A DNA stretch of 64,000 nt from CAWCUU01 sp963798855 (GTDB lineage: Bacteria > Gemmatimonadota > Gemmatimonadetes > Longimicrobiales > RSA9): contig CAWCUU010000001.1 of the NCBI GenBank assembly GCA_963798855.1, positions 496,001 to 560,000 on the forward strand. The letters run 5' to 3'. Both the position numbers and the translations under genes were made by a program. Every line of letters starts with the position of its first letter. Within the stretch, counting starts at the first letter, position 1. The notes below the pieces were generated by a model. That model ran no database searches. It was not told the origin of the DNA and saw only the letters and a program-made list of their open reading frames with translations. This document shows positions 17,656 through 28,884 of this stretch, piece by piece.

Positions 17656-19374
17656 ATGGACGGACCCTACCGCAACGAAATCGAGAAGCTGGAGGCGCTC
17701 TACGCGGACAATCCCGAGGGACGTGTCTTCACGCACCTCGCGGAGGCGTATCGCAAGGCCGGCGAGCTGGAGCGCGCGCACGAGATCATCGAGGGCGGCC
17801 TGCAGCGGCACGCCGAGTATTCGAGCGCTCACGTCGTGCTTGGCAGGGTGCGGCTCGACCTGGGCGATCGGGAGGGAGCCACTCACGCGTTCGAGCGGGT
17901 GATCGAGCTCGATCCGCACAACCTGGTGGCGCTCCGTGCGCTCGGTGAGCTGACCCGCCACGCGGGGCGGCACGAGAAAGCTCTACGGTATTATCGCGAT
18001 CTGCTGGTGCTGGACCCGTCGGACCAGGAGGCCGCCGACTACGTTTCGGCCCGCCGTTTCGAACCGCCGGAGGCGGGTCCGCCGGCGCCCCGCCCTCGCG
18101 GTGGAGCGTCGGGGACGCGGGAGTGGTGGTCGCCCGTCGAGCCGGAGCCGGTCGAGGAGGCGGGCGTTCCAGGAGTCGGCGAAGTGGATGCATCCGTAGG
18201 TCCGCCCGAGGGCGAAGTCACCGAAGGGGTCGGGTCCCGGGCGGCCGGCGGGAGCGAGGTCGCCCCGGACGCCGACGCGGTCGATGAGACCGACCCGTGG
18301 GACCGGGTCCTCGCGACGACGGAGGGCGAGCCGCCGAGGCAGCAGGCTCGTGAGCCTCGGGCCGGAGAGCCCATGGCCACGGGGTCGGTCCCGGAGGAGT
18401 CCCCGCCGTCCGAAGCCGCCGCGCAGCCTGCCGTGGAAGAGACCGCGTCCGAAGCGGTCCCGGAGCCTTTCCTCGAGGAGTCGCCGTCCGCAGCGTCTGC
18501 AGAGGAGGCCGCAACGGAGCCGCCGGAGTCTCCGTCGGCGGGCGAGGAAGCGCTTTCGGCGGTGAGCGACTCGGACGCCGGCGAGGACTCCGAGGAGGTG
18601 CGGTCCTCCCCCGACACCGGGGCTTCGGTCGATCTGGACGAGAACCTCGACTGGCTCTGGTCCGCTGAGGTCGTGACGTACGAATCGCTCGAGGCGGAGC
18701 ACGAAGTGACGGCGTCCCCCGGGAGCGGCGCTTCAACGGAGGAACACGACGAGGGTCCTGCGCGGGAGCTGTTCACGGAGACGATGGCGGAGCTCTACAT
18801 CCAGCAGGGATTCCATGACCGGGCCGTGGAGGTCTACCGGGAGCTGATCCGGCAGCGGCCTGATGAGGAGCGGCTTCGCGCCCGCCTGCGCGAGGCCGAG
18901 GCGCGGGCCGAGGACGCGGCCGCGGAAGCCGGCGCGGTCATGGACGAGCCAGAATCGCCGATTCCCTCGTGGATGCGCGGGGAAGGGCCGCGGCGCACCC
19001 CGCCGGTGCCGGACGAGGCGCGTGTCGAGGAAGTGGAGTCAGCGTGGACGGGCGGATCCGGTGCGATGGACGAGGAGGCCAGCCTCTACACCTGGGAAGG
19101 CGAGGGCCAGGCGGAGGAGAGCTCGGCGGGGGGGCGAACGATCGGCGAGTACTTCGGCTCGCTGCTCGGGTGGGGCGGTGGCGCGTCGCCGCCGCTGGAG
19201 GCGCGTACCGAGGCACCATCGCCGCCACTGGAGCCGCGAGCCGGTCCGCCGTGGGCCCCGGTGGAGTCGGGATCGAGCGGTGAGCGTGGCGCCGAGACCG
19301 GGATGGAGCCGTCCGGAGACGAGGATGAGGACATTGAGATGTTCCGGGCGTGGCTGCAGAGCCTGAAGTACTGA
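17656..19374 (+). CDS. TPR protein with long acidic linker
   Basis: 572 aa, no signal peptide. N-terminal TPR solenoid (residues 1-135: GRVFTHLAEAYRKAGELERA, AHVVLGRVRLDLGDREGA, RHEKALRYYRDLLVLDPSD), a Pro/Glu/Ala-rich disordered linker (~140-370), one more TPR-like pair (MAELYIQQGFHDRAVEVYRE), and a short C-terminal helix ending EMFRAWLQSLKY. It resembles the other TPR protein at 6.9-8.9 kb in layout. The ATG at 17656 fits the TPR start; 19 further in-frame residues upstream look non-coding. It heads an apparent operon with aroQ, whose GTG start lies inside its last 25 bases. Confidence 0.85.
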   Translation: MDGPYRNEIEKLEALYADNPEGRVFTHLAEAYRKAGELERAHEIIEGGLQRHAEYSSAHVVLGRVRLDLGDREGATHAFERVIELDPHNLVALRALGELTRHAGRHEKALRYYRDLLVLDPSDQEAADYVSARRFEPPEAGPPAPRPRGGASGTREWWSPVEPEPVEEAGVPGVGEVDASVGPPEGEVTEGVGSRAAGGSEVAPDADAVDETDPWDRVLATTEGEPPRQQAREPRAGEPMATGSVPEESPPSEAAAQPAVEETASEAVPEPFLEESPSAASAEEAATEPPESPSAGEEALSAVSDSDAGEDSEEVRSSPDTGASVDLDENLDWLWSAEVVTYESLEAEHEVTASPGSGASTEEHDEGPARELFTETMAELYIQQGFHDRAVEVYRELIRQRPDEERLRARLREAEARAEDAAAEAGAVMDEPESPIPSWMRGEGPRRTPPVPDEARVEEVESAWTGGSGAMDEEASLYTWEGEGQAEESSAGGRTIGEYFGSLLGWGGGASPPLEARTEAPSPPLEPRAGPPWAPVESGSSGERGAETGMEPSGDEDEDIEMFRAWLQSLKY

Positions 19375-19808
19375 GGCTCTCGGTTCTCCACGGGCCGAAC
19401 CTCGACCTTCTCGGGCGGCGGGAGCCGGCGCTCTACGGGCGGGCGTCGCTGGCGGAGATCGACGCATCTCTCGAGGCTCTCGCGAGAGAGCTGGGCGTCG
19501 AGCTGACCACGTTCCAGTCCAACGGTGAGGGCGCGATCGTGGACCGCATCCACGCGGATGCGGACACGGCGGCGGGCTTCGTGATCAATGCCGGCGCGTA
19601 CACGCACACGAGCATCGCGATCCGCGATGCGTTGCTGGGCGTGGGCCTTCCGTTCGTCGAAGTTCACCTGTCGAACATCCATGCGCGCGAGGAATTCCGC
19701 CGGCGCTCGCTGCTCGCCGACGCGGCGCTCGGCGTGGTCGCGGGGTTCGGCGTCGAGAGTTACCGCCTCGGTCTGCGCGGTCTGGTGCAACACCTTCGCA
19801 GCCTGTAG
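19350..19808 (+). CDS. aroQ: 3-dehydroquinate dehydratase, type II
   Basis: Dehydrates 3-dehydroquinate to 3-dehydroshikimate in the shikimate pathway. At 152 aa it is typical of the dodecameric type II enzyme. Visible landmarks are HGPNLDLLGRREPALYG (catalytic Tyr in LYG), FQSNGEGAIVDRIH, the Asn/His region INAGAYTHTSIAIRDAL, and EVHLSNIHAREEFRRRS. The GTG start overlaps the end of the TPR gene by 25 nt. Confidence 0.96.
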   Translation: MAAEPEVLRLSVLHGPNLDLLGRREPALYGRASLAEIDASLEALARELGVELTTFQSNGEGAIVDRIHADADTAAGFVINAGAYTHTSIAIRDALLGVGLPFVEVHLSNIHAREEFRRRSLLADAALGVVAGFGVESYRLGLRGLVQHLRSL

Positions 19809-19859
19809 CCTTGGGAACGAGGTCGCGGTGGCGATCGGCGGGATGCTAGGGAGAATCCG

Positions 19860-20471
19860 ATGGCACGAACGGGCAGCGAGAGGGCAAAGCGAGGCGGACG
19901 GGAAGCCGCGACGGACGCCGGAGCCGGGGCGGAGTCGAACCATCGCGGCGGGACGGGGCAGCCGTTGATCGACCTGGACTTCGTTCGCGGTCTCATTGCC
20001 GCGGTGGACGACAGCGGCATCGACTCGCTCGAGATCAGCCGGGCGGGCACCCGCATCCGGGTTTCCAAGACTCCGCCTCCCGCTGCGGTGGCCTCCGCAC
20101 CTCACCCGGCCACGGTCCACGTGGCGCATGCGCAGACGCCCGGCGTCCCCTCGGCCAGCGATTCGGCCGCGAGCGAGACGGCGCCGTCGGCGGACGAGCA
20201 GGAGTCGGAGTCGGACTTCCACGAGATCAAGTCGCCGATGGTCGGGACCTTCTATCGCGCGCCGGCACCCGAGGCGCCGCCGTACGTCGAGCCGGGAAGC
20301 AGCGTCGCCAAGGGGCAGACGCTTTGCATCCTGGAAGCGATGAAGCTGATGAACGAGATGGAGAGCGAAGTGGACGGCGTCATCCGCGAGATCCTGGTGG
20401 AGAACGCCGAGCCCGTCGAATACGGCCAGGTCCTGTTCCGGGTGGAGCTCGCCGGCTCTCCCGGTCGCTGA
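19860..20471 (+). CDS. accB: Biotin carboxyl carrier protein of acetyl-CoA carboxylase
   Basis: Carries the biotin that shuttles carboxyl groups for malonyl-CoA synthesis. 203 aa, longer than usual because of a ~38-residue Arg/Gly-rich N-terminal extension and a Pro/Ala linker. The N-terminal AccB segment (FVRGLIAAVDDSGIDSLEI) precedes the linker. The biotinyl domain follows: SPMVGTFYRAPAPEAPPYV, then EAMKLMNE with biotinyl Lys162. It lies 11 nt upstream of accC. Confidence 0.96.
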   Translation: MARTGSERAKRGGREAATDAGAGAESNHRGGTGQPLIDLDFVRGLIAAVDDSGIDSLEISRAGTRIRVSKTPPPAAVASAPHPATVHVAHAQTPGVPSASDSAASETAPSADEQESESDFHEIKSPMVGTFYRAPAPEAPPYVEPGSSVAKGQTLCILEAMKLMNEMESEVDGVIREILVENAEPVEYGQVLFRVELAGSPGR

Positions 20472-20482
20472 CCGCCATCCCG

Positions 20483-21841
20483 ATGTTCCGCAAAGTCCTG
20501 ATCGCGAACCGGGGCGAGATCGCGCTCCGGGTCATCCGCGCTTGTCGCGAGCTGGGTATCCGCACGGTCGCCGTCTACAGCGAGGCGGACCGCGAGTCGT
20601 TGCACGTCCGCTTCGCCGACGAGGACGTCTGCATCGGCCCCGCTCCGGCCCGTGAGAGCTATCTCAACATCCCGCGTCTGATGGCGGCGGCCGAGATCAC
20701 GGGGGCGGAGGCGATCCACCCCGGCTACGGCTTCCTCGCCGAGAACGCGGAGTTCGCCGAGATCTGCGAGCACTCGGAGCTCGTGTTCATCGGTCCGACC
20801 GCGCAGCAGATCCGGCTGATGGGTGACAAGGCCGTCGCGCGGAGGACGATGGAGGAGGTCGGCGTGCCGACGGTACCGGGCAGCGAGGGCACGGTTTCGG
20901 AGGTGGAGCAGGGGCGCGAGGTCGCGGAGGCGATCGGCTTCCCATTGCTCATCAAGGCCGCGGCCGGCGGCGGCGGAAAGGGCATGCGCGTCGTCGAGGA
21001 GGAGGCGGTCTTCGCGAAGCAGTTCCAGGCCGCGCAGCAGGAGGCCGCGGCGGCGTTCGGCGATCCGTCGGTGTACATGGAGAAGTACCTGGCCCGGCCG
21101 CGGCACATCGAGTTCCAGCTGCTGGGCGACAGTGGCGGGCGCGTCGTTCACCTGGGTGAGCGCGACTGCTCGATCCAGCGCCGGCACCAGAAGCTCATCG
21201 AGGAAGCGCCATCGCCGGCCATGACGCCGGAGATCCGTCACGCGATGGGAGAAGCGGCCGTGCGCGGTGCCGAGCACATCGGCTACGTCTCCGCCGGGAC
21301 CATGGAGTTCCTGCTCGATACGGACGGCTCCTTCTACTTCATGGAGATGAACACGCGCATCCAGGTCGAGCACCCGGTCACGGAAATGGTGACCGGCGTC
21401 GACCTGGTGAAGGAGCAGATCCGGATCGCGGCCGGTGAGCCGATCAGTGTGCCGGAGGGGGAGCTGGGGCTGCGCGGGCACGCAATCGAGTGCCGGATCA
21501 ACGCGGAGGACCCTGCGAGGCGGTTCGCGCCGAGTCCCGGCACGATCACGATCTTTCATCCGCCGGGGGGCCCGGGCGTCCGCGTGGATACCCACGCCTA
21601 CGCGGGGTACCGTGTGCCGCCGAACTACGACTCGCTGATCGGCAAGCTGATCGTGCACGGTCGCGACCGGACCGAGGCGTTGGCGCGTATGAGGCTGGCG
21701 CTGGAGTCCTTCATCGTCGAGGGCGTGCACACCACGATCCCGTTCCTGCTCGAGCTGATGCACGACGAGGGCTTCGTCGCCGGGGAGTTCGATACGAAGT
21801 ACCTCGAGCGGCGAATGGCCGAGACGGCGGCGACGACATGA
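20483..21841 (+). CDS. accC: Biotin carboxylase subunit of acetyl-CoA carboxylase
   Basis: ATP- and bicarbonate-dependent carboxylation of biotin on AccB. 452 aa, standard length. N-terminal MFRKVLIANRGEIALRVIRAC, HPGYGFLAENAEFAE, the ATP-grasp glycine loop AAGGGGKGMRVV, and the MEMNTRIQVEHPVTEMVTG active-site segment are all intact. The start was set at MFRKVL; the open frame continues upstream through accB but is out of frame with it. It ends in an ATGA overlap with comB. Confidence 0.97.
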   Translation: MFRKVLIANRGEIALRVIRACRELGIRTVAVYSEADRESLHVRFADEDVCIGPAPARESYLNIPRLMAAAEITGAEAIHPGYGFLAENAEFAEICEHSELVFIGPTAQQIRLMGDKAVARRTMEEVGVPTVPGSEGTVSEVEQGREVAEAIGFPLLIKAAAGGGGKGMRVVEEEAVFAKQFQAAQQEAAAAFGDPSVYMEKYLARPRHIEFQLLGDSGGRVVHLGERDCSIQRRHQKLIEEAPSPAMTPEIRHAMGEAAVRGAEHIGYVSAGTMEFLLDTDGSFYFMEMNTRIQVEHPVTEMVTGVDLVKEQIRIAAGEPISVPEGELGLRGHAIECRINAEDPARRFAPSPGTITIFHPPGGPGVRVDTHAYAGYRVPPNYDSLIGKLIVHGRDRTEALARMRLALESFIVEGVHTTIPFLLELMHDEGFVAGEFDTKYLERRMAETAATT

Positions 21842-22575
21842 GGCTCGAGGTCTGCTTCACACCGACCGAGCTGCCGACGGCCGGAGTCGCGGGGCGCGCG
21901 GTCGTGGTGATCGACGTGCTGCGCGCCACCAGCTCGATCCTCGAAGCCCTGTGCAACGGTGCGCGCGCGGTGTGCCCCGCCGCGACTCCGGAAGAGGCGA
22001 CCGTTCTGGCGCAGCGGGTCGGGCGTCGAGACACGCTGCTGTGCGGCGAGCGGCGGGGGGTCCGGATCGATGGCTTCGACCTGGGCAACTCGCCGCTGGA
22101 GTTCACCCGCGAAAAAGTAACGGGCAAGCTGCTGGCCATGACGACGACGAACGGGACCGCGGCGCTGCTCGCGGCCGGCGGCTCCGCGACGGTCCTGCTG
22201 GGTTCGCTCCTCAACCTCGGCGCGGTGGCGGACTGCCTGGCCTCGAACGGCGAGCCCGCGATCGCGGTCTGCGCCGGGCGCGAAGGCAACTTCGCGCTGG
22301 AGGACGCGGCGTGCGCGGGACTGCTCGTGCTGGCTCTGCGGGACCGGATGAAGCGCGTGACACTGAACGATGCCGGAGTGGCGGCCGCCGCGCTGGCGCG
22401 TCCGTTCCGCGAAAAGTCGCTGCTCCCGCTGCTGAAGCGGAGTGCGGGAGGGCGTGCCCTGCTGGGACTCGGCCTCGGCGACGACGTCGCCTTCTGCGCC
22501 CGGGTGGACCGCTACGATATGGTTCCCGAGCTGCGGGATCGGCAGGTCACGGCCCCTCGGGTCGCACGGACGTAA
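21838..22575 (+). CDS. comB: ComB family 2-phosphosulfolactate phosphatase-like protein
   Basis: 245 aa. The ComB family is Mg-dependent and in methanogens removes phosphate from 2-phosphosulfolactate for coenzyme M synthesis. Many bacteria without coenzyme M carry homologues whose substrate is not settled. Family features seen: VVVIDVLRATSSILEAL (metal-binding Asp), AVCPAATPEEA, CGERRGVRIDGFDLGNSP, TTTNGTAALLAA and GREGNFALEDAACAG. It overlaps accC by 4 nt and precedes ftsK by 26 nt, so it belongs to the same transcript. No other coenzyme-M genes are near. Confidence 0.88.
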   Translation: MRLEVCFTPTELPTAGVAGRAVVVIDVLRATSSILEALCNGARAVCPAATPEEATVLAQRVGRRDTLLCGERRGVRIDGFDLGNSPLEFTREKVTGKLLAMTTTNGTAALLAAGGSATVLLGSLLNLGAVADCLASNGEPAIAVCAGREGNFALEDAACAGLLVLALRDRMKRVTLNDAGVAAAALARPFREKSLLPLLKRSAGGRALLGLGLGDDVAFCARVDRYDMVPELRDRQVTAPRVART

Positions 22576-22601
22576 CCCCTTCGCTCGAAGGTTCTTCTCG
22601 C

Positions 22602-24833
<2,232 letters not shown>

Positions 24834-24917
24834 TCGCCGTGTCGGCCCCGCTCGCGCCGGGAACGTCGATCGCGACGTCGTGTAGCACGGCCGGACAGAT
24901 CCCGCGAGTCGAGGCAC

Positions 24918-25848
24918 ATGCGCAACCCATTGATTCACATGCTGTTCGCGGCCGTCCTGACGCTGGGCGTGGGGGCAGCTTGCGGCCGCTCCGATGCGGC
25001 CGGGAGCAGAGCGGGAGCGGTCCGCACCGACTCGGCCGCCGTGGCGCCCGCGATTTCCGGCGTTGCCGACGAAACCGCAGCTCCCGCCGGCGAGCTCGGG
25101 ACGGTCGAGCCGGCCACCCCGTCCGATCCGGGCCAGGCCGCCGGCTCGCCGTCCGTTCCCGCGCCTGTGAAGGGCTCGACGCGGGAGGCGGTGAGCGCCA
25201 ATGGACCGGCCCCCGCGGCGCAGTCTGCGGCGGGTAGCGACGCCGCAGGGTCGAACGCCGATTCCGCAGCCGCGGAGAAGGTGTTGAAGCAGGCTGCCGA
25301 TGCCTACGCAAGGGTGCGCTCGCTGCAGGCGGATTTCGTCCAGAAGCTGGACAACCCGCTGCTGGGCTCCACCACGACGAGCCGGGGCACGATCTATCAG
25401 AGACGACCGGATCGCTTCCTGATGCGCTTCTCGGACCCGAAGGGCGACCTGGTCGTCGCGGACGGGCAGAGTCTGTGGGTCTACTATCCCAGCGTGGACC
25501 CGGATCAGGTCATGCGGAGTCGCGGCAGGGCAGGCGCAATGGACCTGCAGGCGCAGTTCCTCGGCGATCCGCTCGCGCGATTCACGCCGACGCTGGAAGG
25601 CACGGAACCCGTCGGTGGCCGGCCGGCCACCGTCCTGAAGCTCGATCCGCGGGTGGATACGGGGTACGATCTCCTGCGCATTCTGGGTCGACCGGCGGGA
25701 CCACCTGGTCCGACGCTTCGAGATCCACGAGGCGTCCGGGATCGTTCGTCACTTCGAGCTCAGCGACCTGCGGATGAATCCCGCGCTCTCCGACGATCTG
25801 TTCCACTTCGACCCCCCTTCCGGCGCGACCGTCGTGGACCGAGGCTGA
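24918..25848 (+). CDS. lolA: LolA-like outer-membrane lipoprotein carrier protein (single-base frameshift near C-terminus)
   Basis: Periplasmic chaperone that carries lipoproteins to the outer membrane. The N-terminal signal ends VGAAC (Cys22), so the protein may itself be a lipoprotein. A ~90-residue Ala/Ser/Pro linker follows. The LolA fold starts near residue 118 (VRSLQADFVQKLDNPLLG, RGTIYQRRPDRFLMRF, VVADGQSLWVYYP). At about 25680-25684 the frame breaks. Dropping one base in ATTCTGG restores RIWVDRRDHLVRRFEIHEAS and a normal end at 25848; as read, the frame ends at 25853 in a nonsense tail. This is probably an assembly insertion. It lies 84 nt after ftsK, a pairing recalled from other genomes. 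Confidence 0.85.
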
Positions 25849-25949
25849 TCTGACCGGTCCCGACGCAGGGTTTCGCCGGCACCCGAACTGGACTGGGACG
25901 AGGGCCGGACTATATTCACTTCCTCACCCGCCGTCGGCGCCGCCCATCG

Positions 25950-25971
25950 CGAGCGCGGCGGCTCGTTTTTT
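25950..25971 (+). terminator. Intrinsic terminator just upstream of rimO
   Basis: CGAGC (25950-25954) and GCTCG (25961-25965) pair around GCGGCG and are followed by six T (25966-25971). The rimO ATG is only 10 nt further on. It may simply end the lolA transcript, or act as an attenuator if the TATATT at 25911-25916 is a -10 element. Confidence 0.65.
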
Positions 25972-25980
25972 GGGAGCGCG

Positions 25981-27585
25981 ATGACACGCACGAACCCGCG
26001 GACGATTGTTCTGCCCGTGCTGCCGGCGTCGCCAGGACCGGGAACCAGCGGCCACGCCGCCGTGGCGCCGGGTCCGGCCCACGAGGACGGATTGCGCGTG
26101 TCGATGGTGACGCTGGGGTGCGACAAGAACACGGTGGACAGCGAGCGCATCCTCGCCGTGCTCCTCGCCTCGGGCGTACGCGTCTCGGACGCGGCCGAGG
26201 ACGCGGACGTCGTGCTCGTCAACACCTGCGGCTTTATCGAGGTGGCCCGCCAGGAGTCGATCGAGACGCTGCTCGAGGCCGTCCAGTTGAAGCGGACCGG
26301 CTCCGTGCGTGCCGTCGTCGCGATGGGATGCCTCGTGCAGCGCTACAAGGACGAGCTGACCGCGGAGCTGCCGGAGGTGGACCTCTTCCTCGGCCTCACC
26401 GAAGTCGGAGAGCTGGTCCCGCAGCTGCAAAGACGCGGCCTCTTGCCGGAGCGGCCACCGCTGATGGAGCGCCCGCTGCGCGCGCTTTCCACGAGCAGCC
26501 GCCATACGAGCTTCCTGAAGATCAGCGAAGGATGCGATCACACGTGCGCGTTCTGCGCGATCCCCCTGATGCGCGGACGCTTCCGCTCGACACCCATCGA
26601 GACGCTGGTCGCTGAGGCCCGCGAGCTGGAGCGTCGCGGGGTCGTCGAGCTGAACCTCGTGAGTCAGGACTCGACCTGGTACGGACGAGATTGGCGCCGG
26701 GGCGTGCGAGCCTCCTCCGATGACTACTACATCGGTCGATCCTTCCCCAGGATGGCGGGCGCCAAACCGCCGGCGCAGGCCGAAAGCAATACGGAGGGGT
26801 TGCGAGCGCGGCCGGCCATGTCCTCGAAGGTCCGCGCGGACGATGGAATCGGAAGTGGCGAAGTGCCACCCGACGGGGCGCTGCCACAGCTGCTGAGAAA
26901 GCTGCTGGTCGAGACGAGAATCCCCTGGCTTCGTCTGTTCTACATGTATCCCTCGGGAATCTCGCGGGACCTCGTGGAGCTGATGGCGACCGAGCCGCGG
27001 ATCGTGCCCTATCTGGACATGCCGATCCAGCACGGATCCGACGCGGTGCTGCGGCGGATGCGTCGCCCCGAACGGCGCTCGACCATTCTCGAGCGTGTCG
27101 GCTGGCTGCGCGACGCTCTTCCTCACGTGGCATTGCGAACGACCGTGATCGTCGGCTTCCCCGGCGAGACGGAGGATGACTTCGATGCCCTCCTCGACCT
27201 GCTCGAGGAGCTGCGCTTCGATCGCCTTGGCGCGTTCGCGTACTCTCCGGAGGAGGGCACGCCGGCGGCGGAGATGGAGGGTCAGGTGCCGGTCCCAGTC
27301 CGGCGGGAGCGGCTCGAGCGGCTGCAGGACCTGCAGCGGATCATCTCGCTCGAGCGCAACGAGACCCGGCTCGGCAGCGATACACTGGTGCTCGTGGATC
27401 GTCCGGATTCCGAGGGGGGCGACGGCGTCGTGGTCGGGCGCACGGCAGCGCAGGCGGTGGAGGTGGACGGCGTCGTCCGCGTCGAGGGAGCTCGCGGGGC
27501 GCGTGCCGGCGATTTCGTGCGCGCCCGACTGACCGAAGCACGCGAGGAAGACCTGATCGGTGTGGCCATCGAGCGCGATGGATAG
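25981..27585 (+). CDS. rimO: Ribosomal protein S12 methylthiotransferase RimO
   Basis: Radical-SAM enzyme that adds a methylthio group to an aspartate of ribosomal protein S12. 534 aa, against about 430-470 usual. It has a ~38-residue N-terminal extension, then the UPF0004 domain with cluster cysteines C47 (LGCDKN), C83 (NTCGF) and C117 (MGCLVQ). The radical-SAM motif C185-x3-C189-x2-C192 lies in EGCDHTCAFC, and a TRAM domain sits at the C-terminus (DTLVLVDRPDSEGG...). An extra ~60 residues (about 241-300) sit between YGRDWRR and LPQLLRKLL, inside the radical-SAM barrel, where relatives have a handful. The reading frame is intact throughout. RBS GGGAG at 25973. Confidence 0.95.
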   Translation: MTRTNPRTIVLPVLPASPGPGTSGHAAVAPGPAHEDGLRVSMVTLGCDKNTVDSERILAVLLASGVRVSDAAEDADVVLVNTCGFIEVARQESIETLLEAVQLKRTGSVRAVVAMGCLVQRYKDELTAELPEVDLFLGLTEVGELVPQLQRRGLLPERPPLMERPLRALSTSSRHTSFLKISEGCDHTCAFCAIPLMRGRFRSTPIETLVAEARELERRGVVELNLVSQDSTWYGRDWRRGVRASSDDYYIGRSFPRMAGAKPPAQAESNTEGLRARPAMSSKVRADDGIGSGEVPPDGALPQLLRKLLVETRIPWLRLFYMYPSGISRDLVELMATEPRIVPYLDMPIQHGSDAVLRRMRRPERRSTILERVGWLRDALPHVALRTTVIVGFPGETEDDFDALLDLLEELRFDRLGAFAYSPEEGTPAAEMEGQVPVPVRRERLERLQDLQRIISLERNETRLGSDTLVLVDRPDSEGGDGVVVGRTAAQAVEVDGVVRVEGARGARAGDFVRARLTEAREEDLIGVAIERDG

Positions 27586-27591
27586 GCTGCG

Positions 27592-28884
27592 ATGAGGCAG
27601 GAACGGAGCGAGCAGCTCTTCGAGCGTGCCAGCCGTGTCACGCCCGGCGGCGTGAACTCGCCGGTGCGGGCGTTCGGGGCGGTGGGCGGCACGCCGTTCT
27701 TCGTGGATCACGCGAAGGACGCGTATCTCTGGGATGCGGATCGCAACCGCTACATCGACTACGTGATGAGCTGGGGCGCGGTGATGCTCGGGCACGCGCA
27801 CCCGTCGGTGACCGCCGCCCTGGAGGACGCAGTTCGGCGCGGAACCAGCTACGGCGCGCCGTGCGGCGCGGAGGTGGAGCTGGCCCAGCTGGTGACGGAG
27901 CTCGTCCCATCCGTCGAGATGGTCCGTTTGGTCAGCAGCGGAACCGAGGCGACGATGTCGGCGCTTCGGCTGGCACGCGCCGTCACCGGCCGGGACGTCG
28001 TCGTGAAGTTCAACGGCTGCTACCACGGCCACGGCGACAGCTTCCTCGTGCACGCGGGGAGCGGCGTTGCGACGCTCGGTTTGCCCGATTCGCCGGGAGT
28101 GCCAGCGGCGCTCGCGGCGCTGACCGCGAGCCTGCCGTACAACGACGCCTCCGCCGTGGCGGCTCTGTTCGAGGAGCAGGGCGAGCGGATCGCGTGCGTG
28201 ATCCTCGAGCCGGTGGTCGGCAACAGCGGCTTCATCGAGCCGGATCCCGCATTCATCCAGGAACTCCGCCGCCAGACTCGCGAGCACGGAGCGCTGCTGA
28301 TCTTCGACGAGGTCATGACAGGGTTTCGTGTCGCGCTCGGGGGGGCGCAGGCCCAATTCGAGATCGAGCCCGACCTGACCACGCTCGGGAAGGTGATCGG
28401 CGCAGGTGTGCCGGTCGGCGCCTACGGTGGGCGGGCGGATCTGATGCGGCACGTCGCGCCGCTGGGCCCCGTCTACCAGGCCGGTACGCTCTCGGGCAAT
28501 CCACTCGCCATGGCGGGAGGCGTGGCGCAGCTCCTGTCGCTGCGTGAGATGCGCCCGCACGCCGAGCTGGAGGGCCGTGCTCGCCGCCTCGTCGACGGCA
28601 TCGTCGCACACGGCAGAGAGATGGGCGTCCCGATCACCGGCGGCGCCGCGGGCGCGATGTGGGGAGTGCACTTCGCCGAAGGCCCGATCCGCCGATTCGA
28701 GGACGCGCGCGACAGCGTCGACCGCGCGCTCTTCGGACGCTTCTTCCACGCCTGCCTCGAGCGCGGCGTGTTCCTGCCGCCGTCGCCGTTCGAGGCGGCG
28801 TTCCTCTCCACCGCGCACACGGACGAGGACATCGAGCGGACGCTCGAGGTCACCGGCGAAGCCCTGAAGGAGGCGCTCGGTTGA
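27592..28884 (+). CDS. hemL: Glutamate-1-semialdehyde 2,1-aminomutase
   Basis: PLP enzyme forming 5-aminolevulinate from glutamate-1-semialdehyde in the C5 route to haem. 430 aa. Key segments: VTPGGVNSPVRAF at the N-terminus, SSGTEATMSALRLAR, FNGCYHGHGDSFLV, FDEVMTGFRV, and the PLP-binding Lys in TTLGKVIGAGVPVGAYGG. It starts 7 nt after rimO and ends in a TTGA overlap with the SpoIID-like gene. Confidence 0.97.
   Translation: MRQERSEQLFERASRVTPGGVNSPVRAFGAVGGTPFFVDHAKDAYLWDADRNRYIDYVMSWGAVMLGHAHPSVTAALEDAVRRGTSYGAPCGAEVELAQLVTELVPSVEMVRLVSSGTEATMSALRLARAVTGRDVVVKFNGCYHGHGDSFLVHAGSGVATLGLPDSPGVPAALAALTASLPYNDASAVAALFEEQGERIACVILEPVVGNSGFIEPDPAFIQELRRQTREHGALLIFDEVMTGFRVALGGAQAQFEIEPDLTTLGKVIGAGVPVGAYGGRADLMRHVAPLGPVYQAGTLSGNPLAMAGGVAQLLSLREMRPHAELEGRARRLVDGIVAHGREMGVPITGGAAGAMWGVHFAEGPIRRFEDARDSVDRALFGRFFHACLERGVFLPPSPFEAAFLSTAHTDEDIERTLEVTGEALKEALG

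Noticed and set aside
25679..25685. Programmed ribosomal frameshifting in lolA and similar genes
   Set aside because: No slippery heptamer with a downstream pseudoknot, and the downstream frames are needed in full, so sequence error explains them better.
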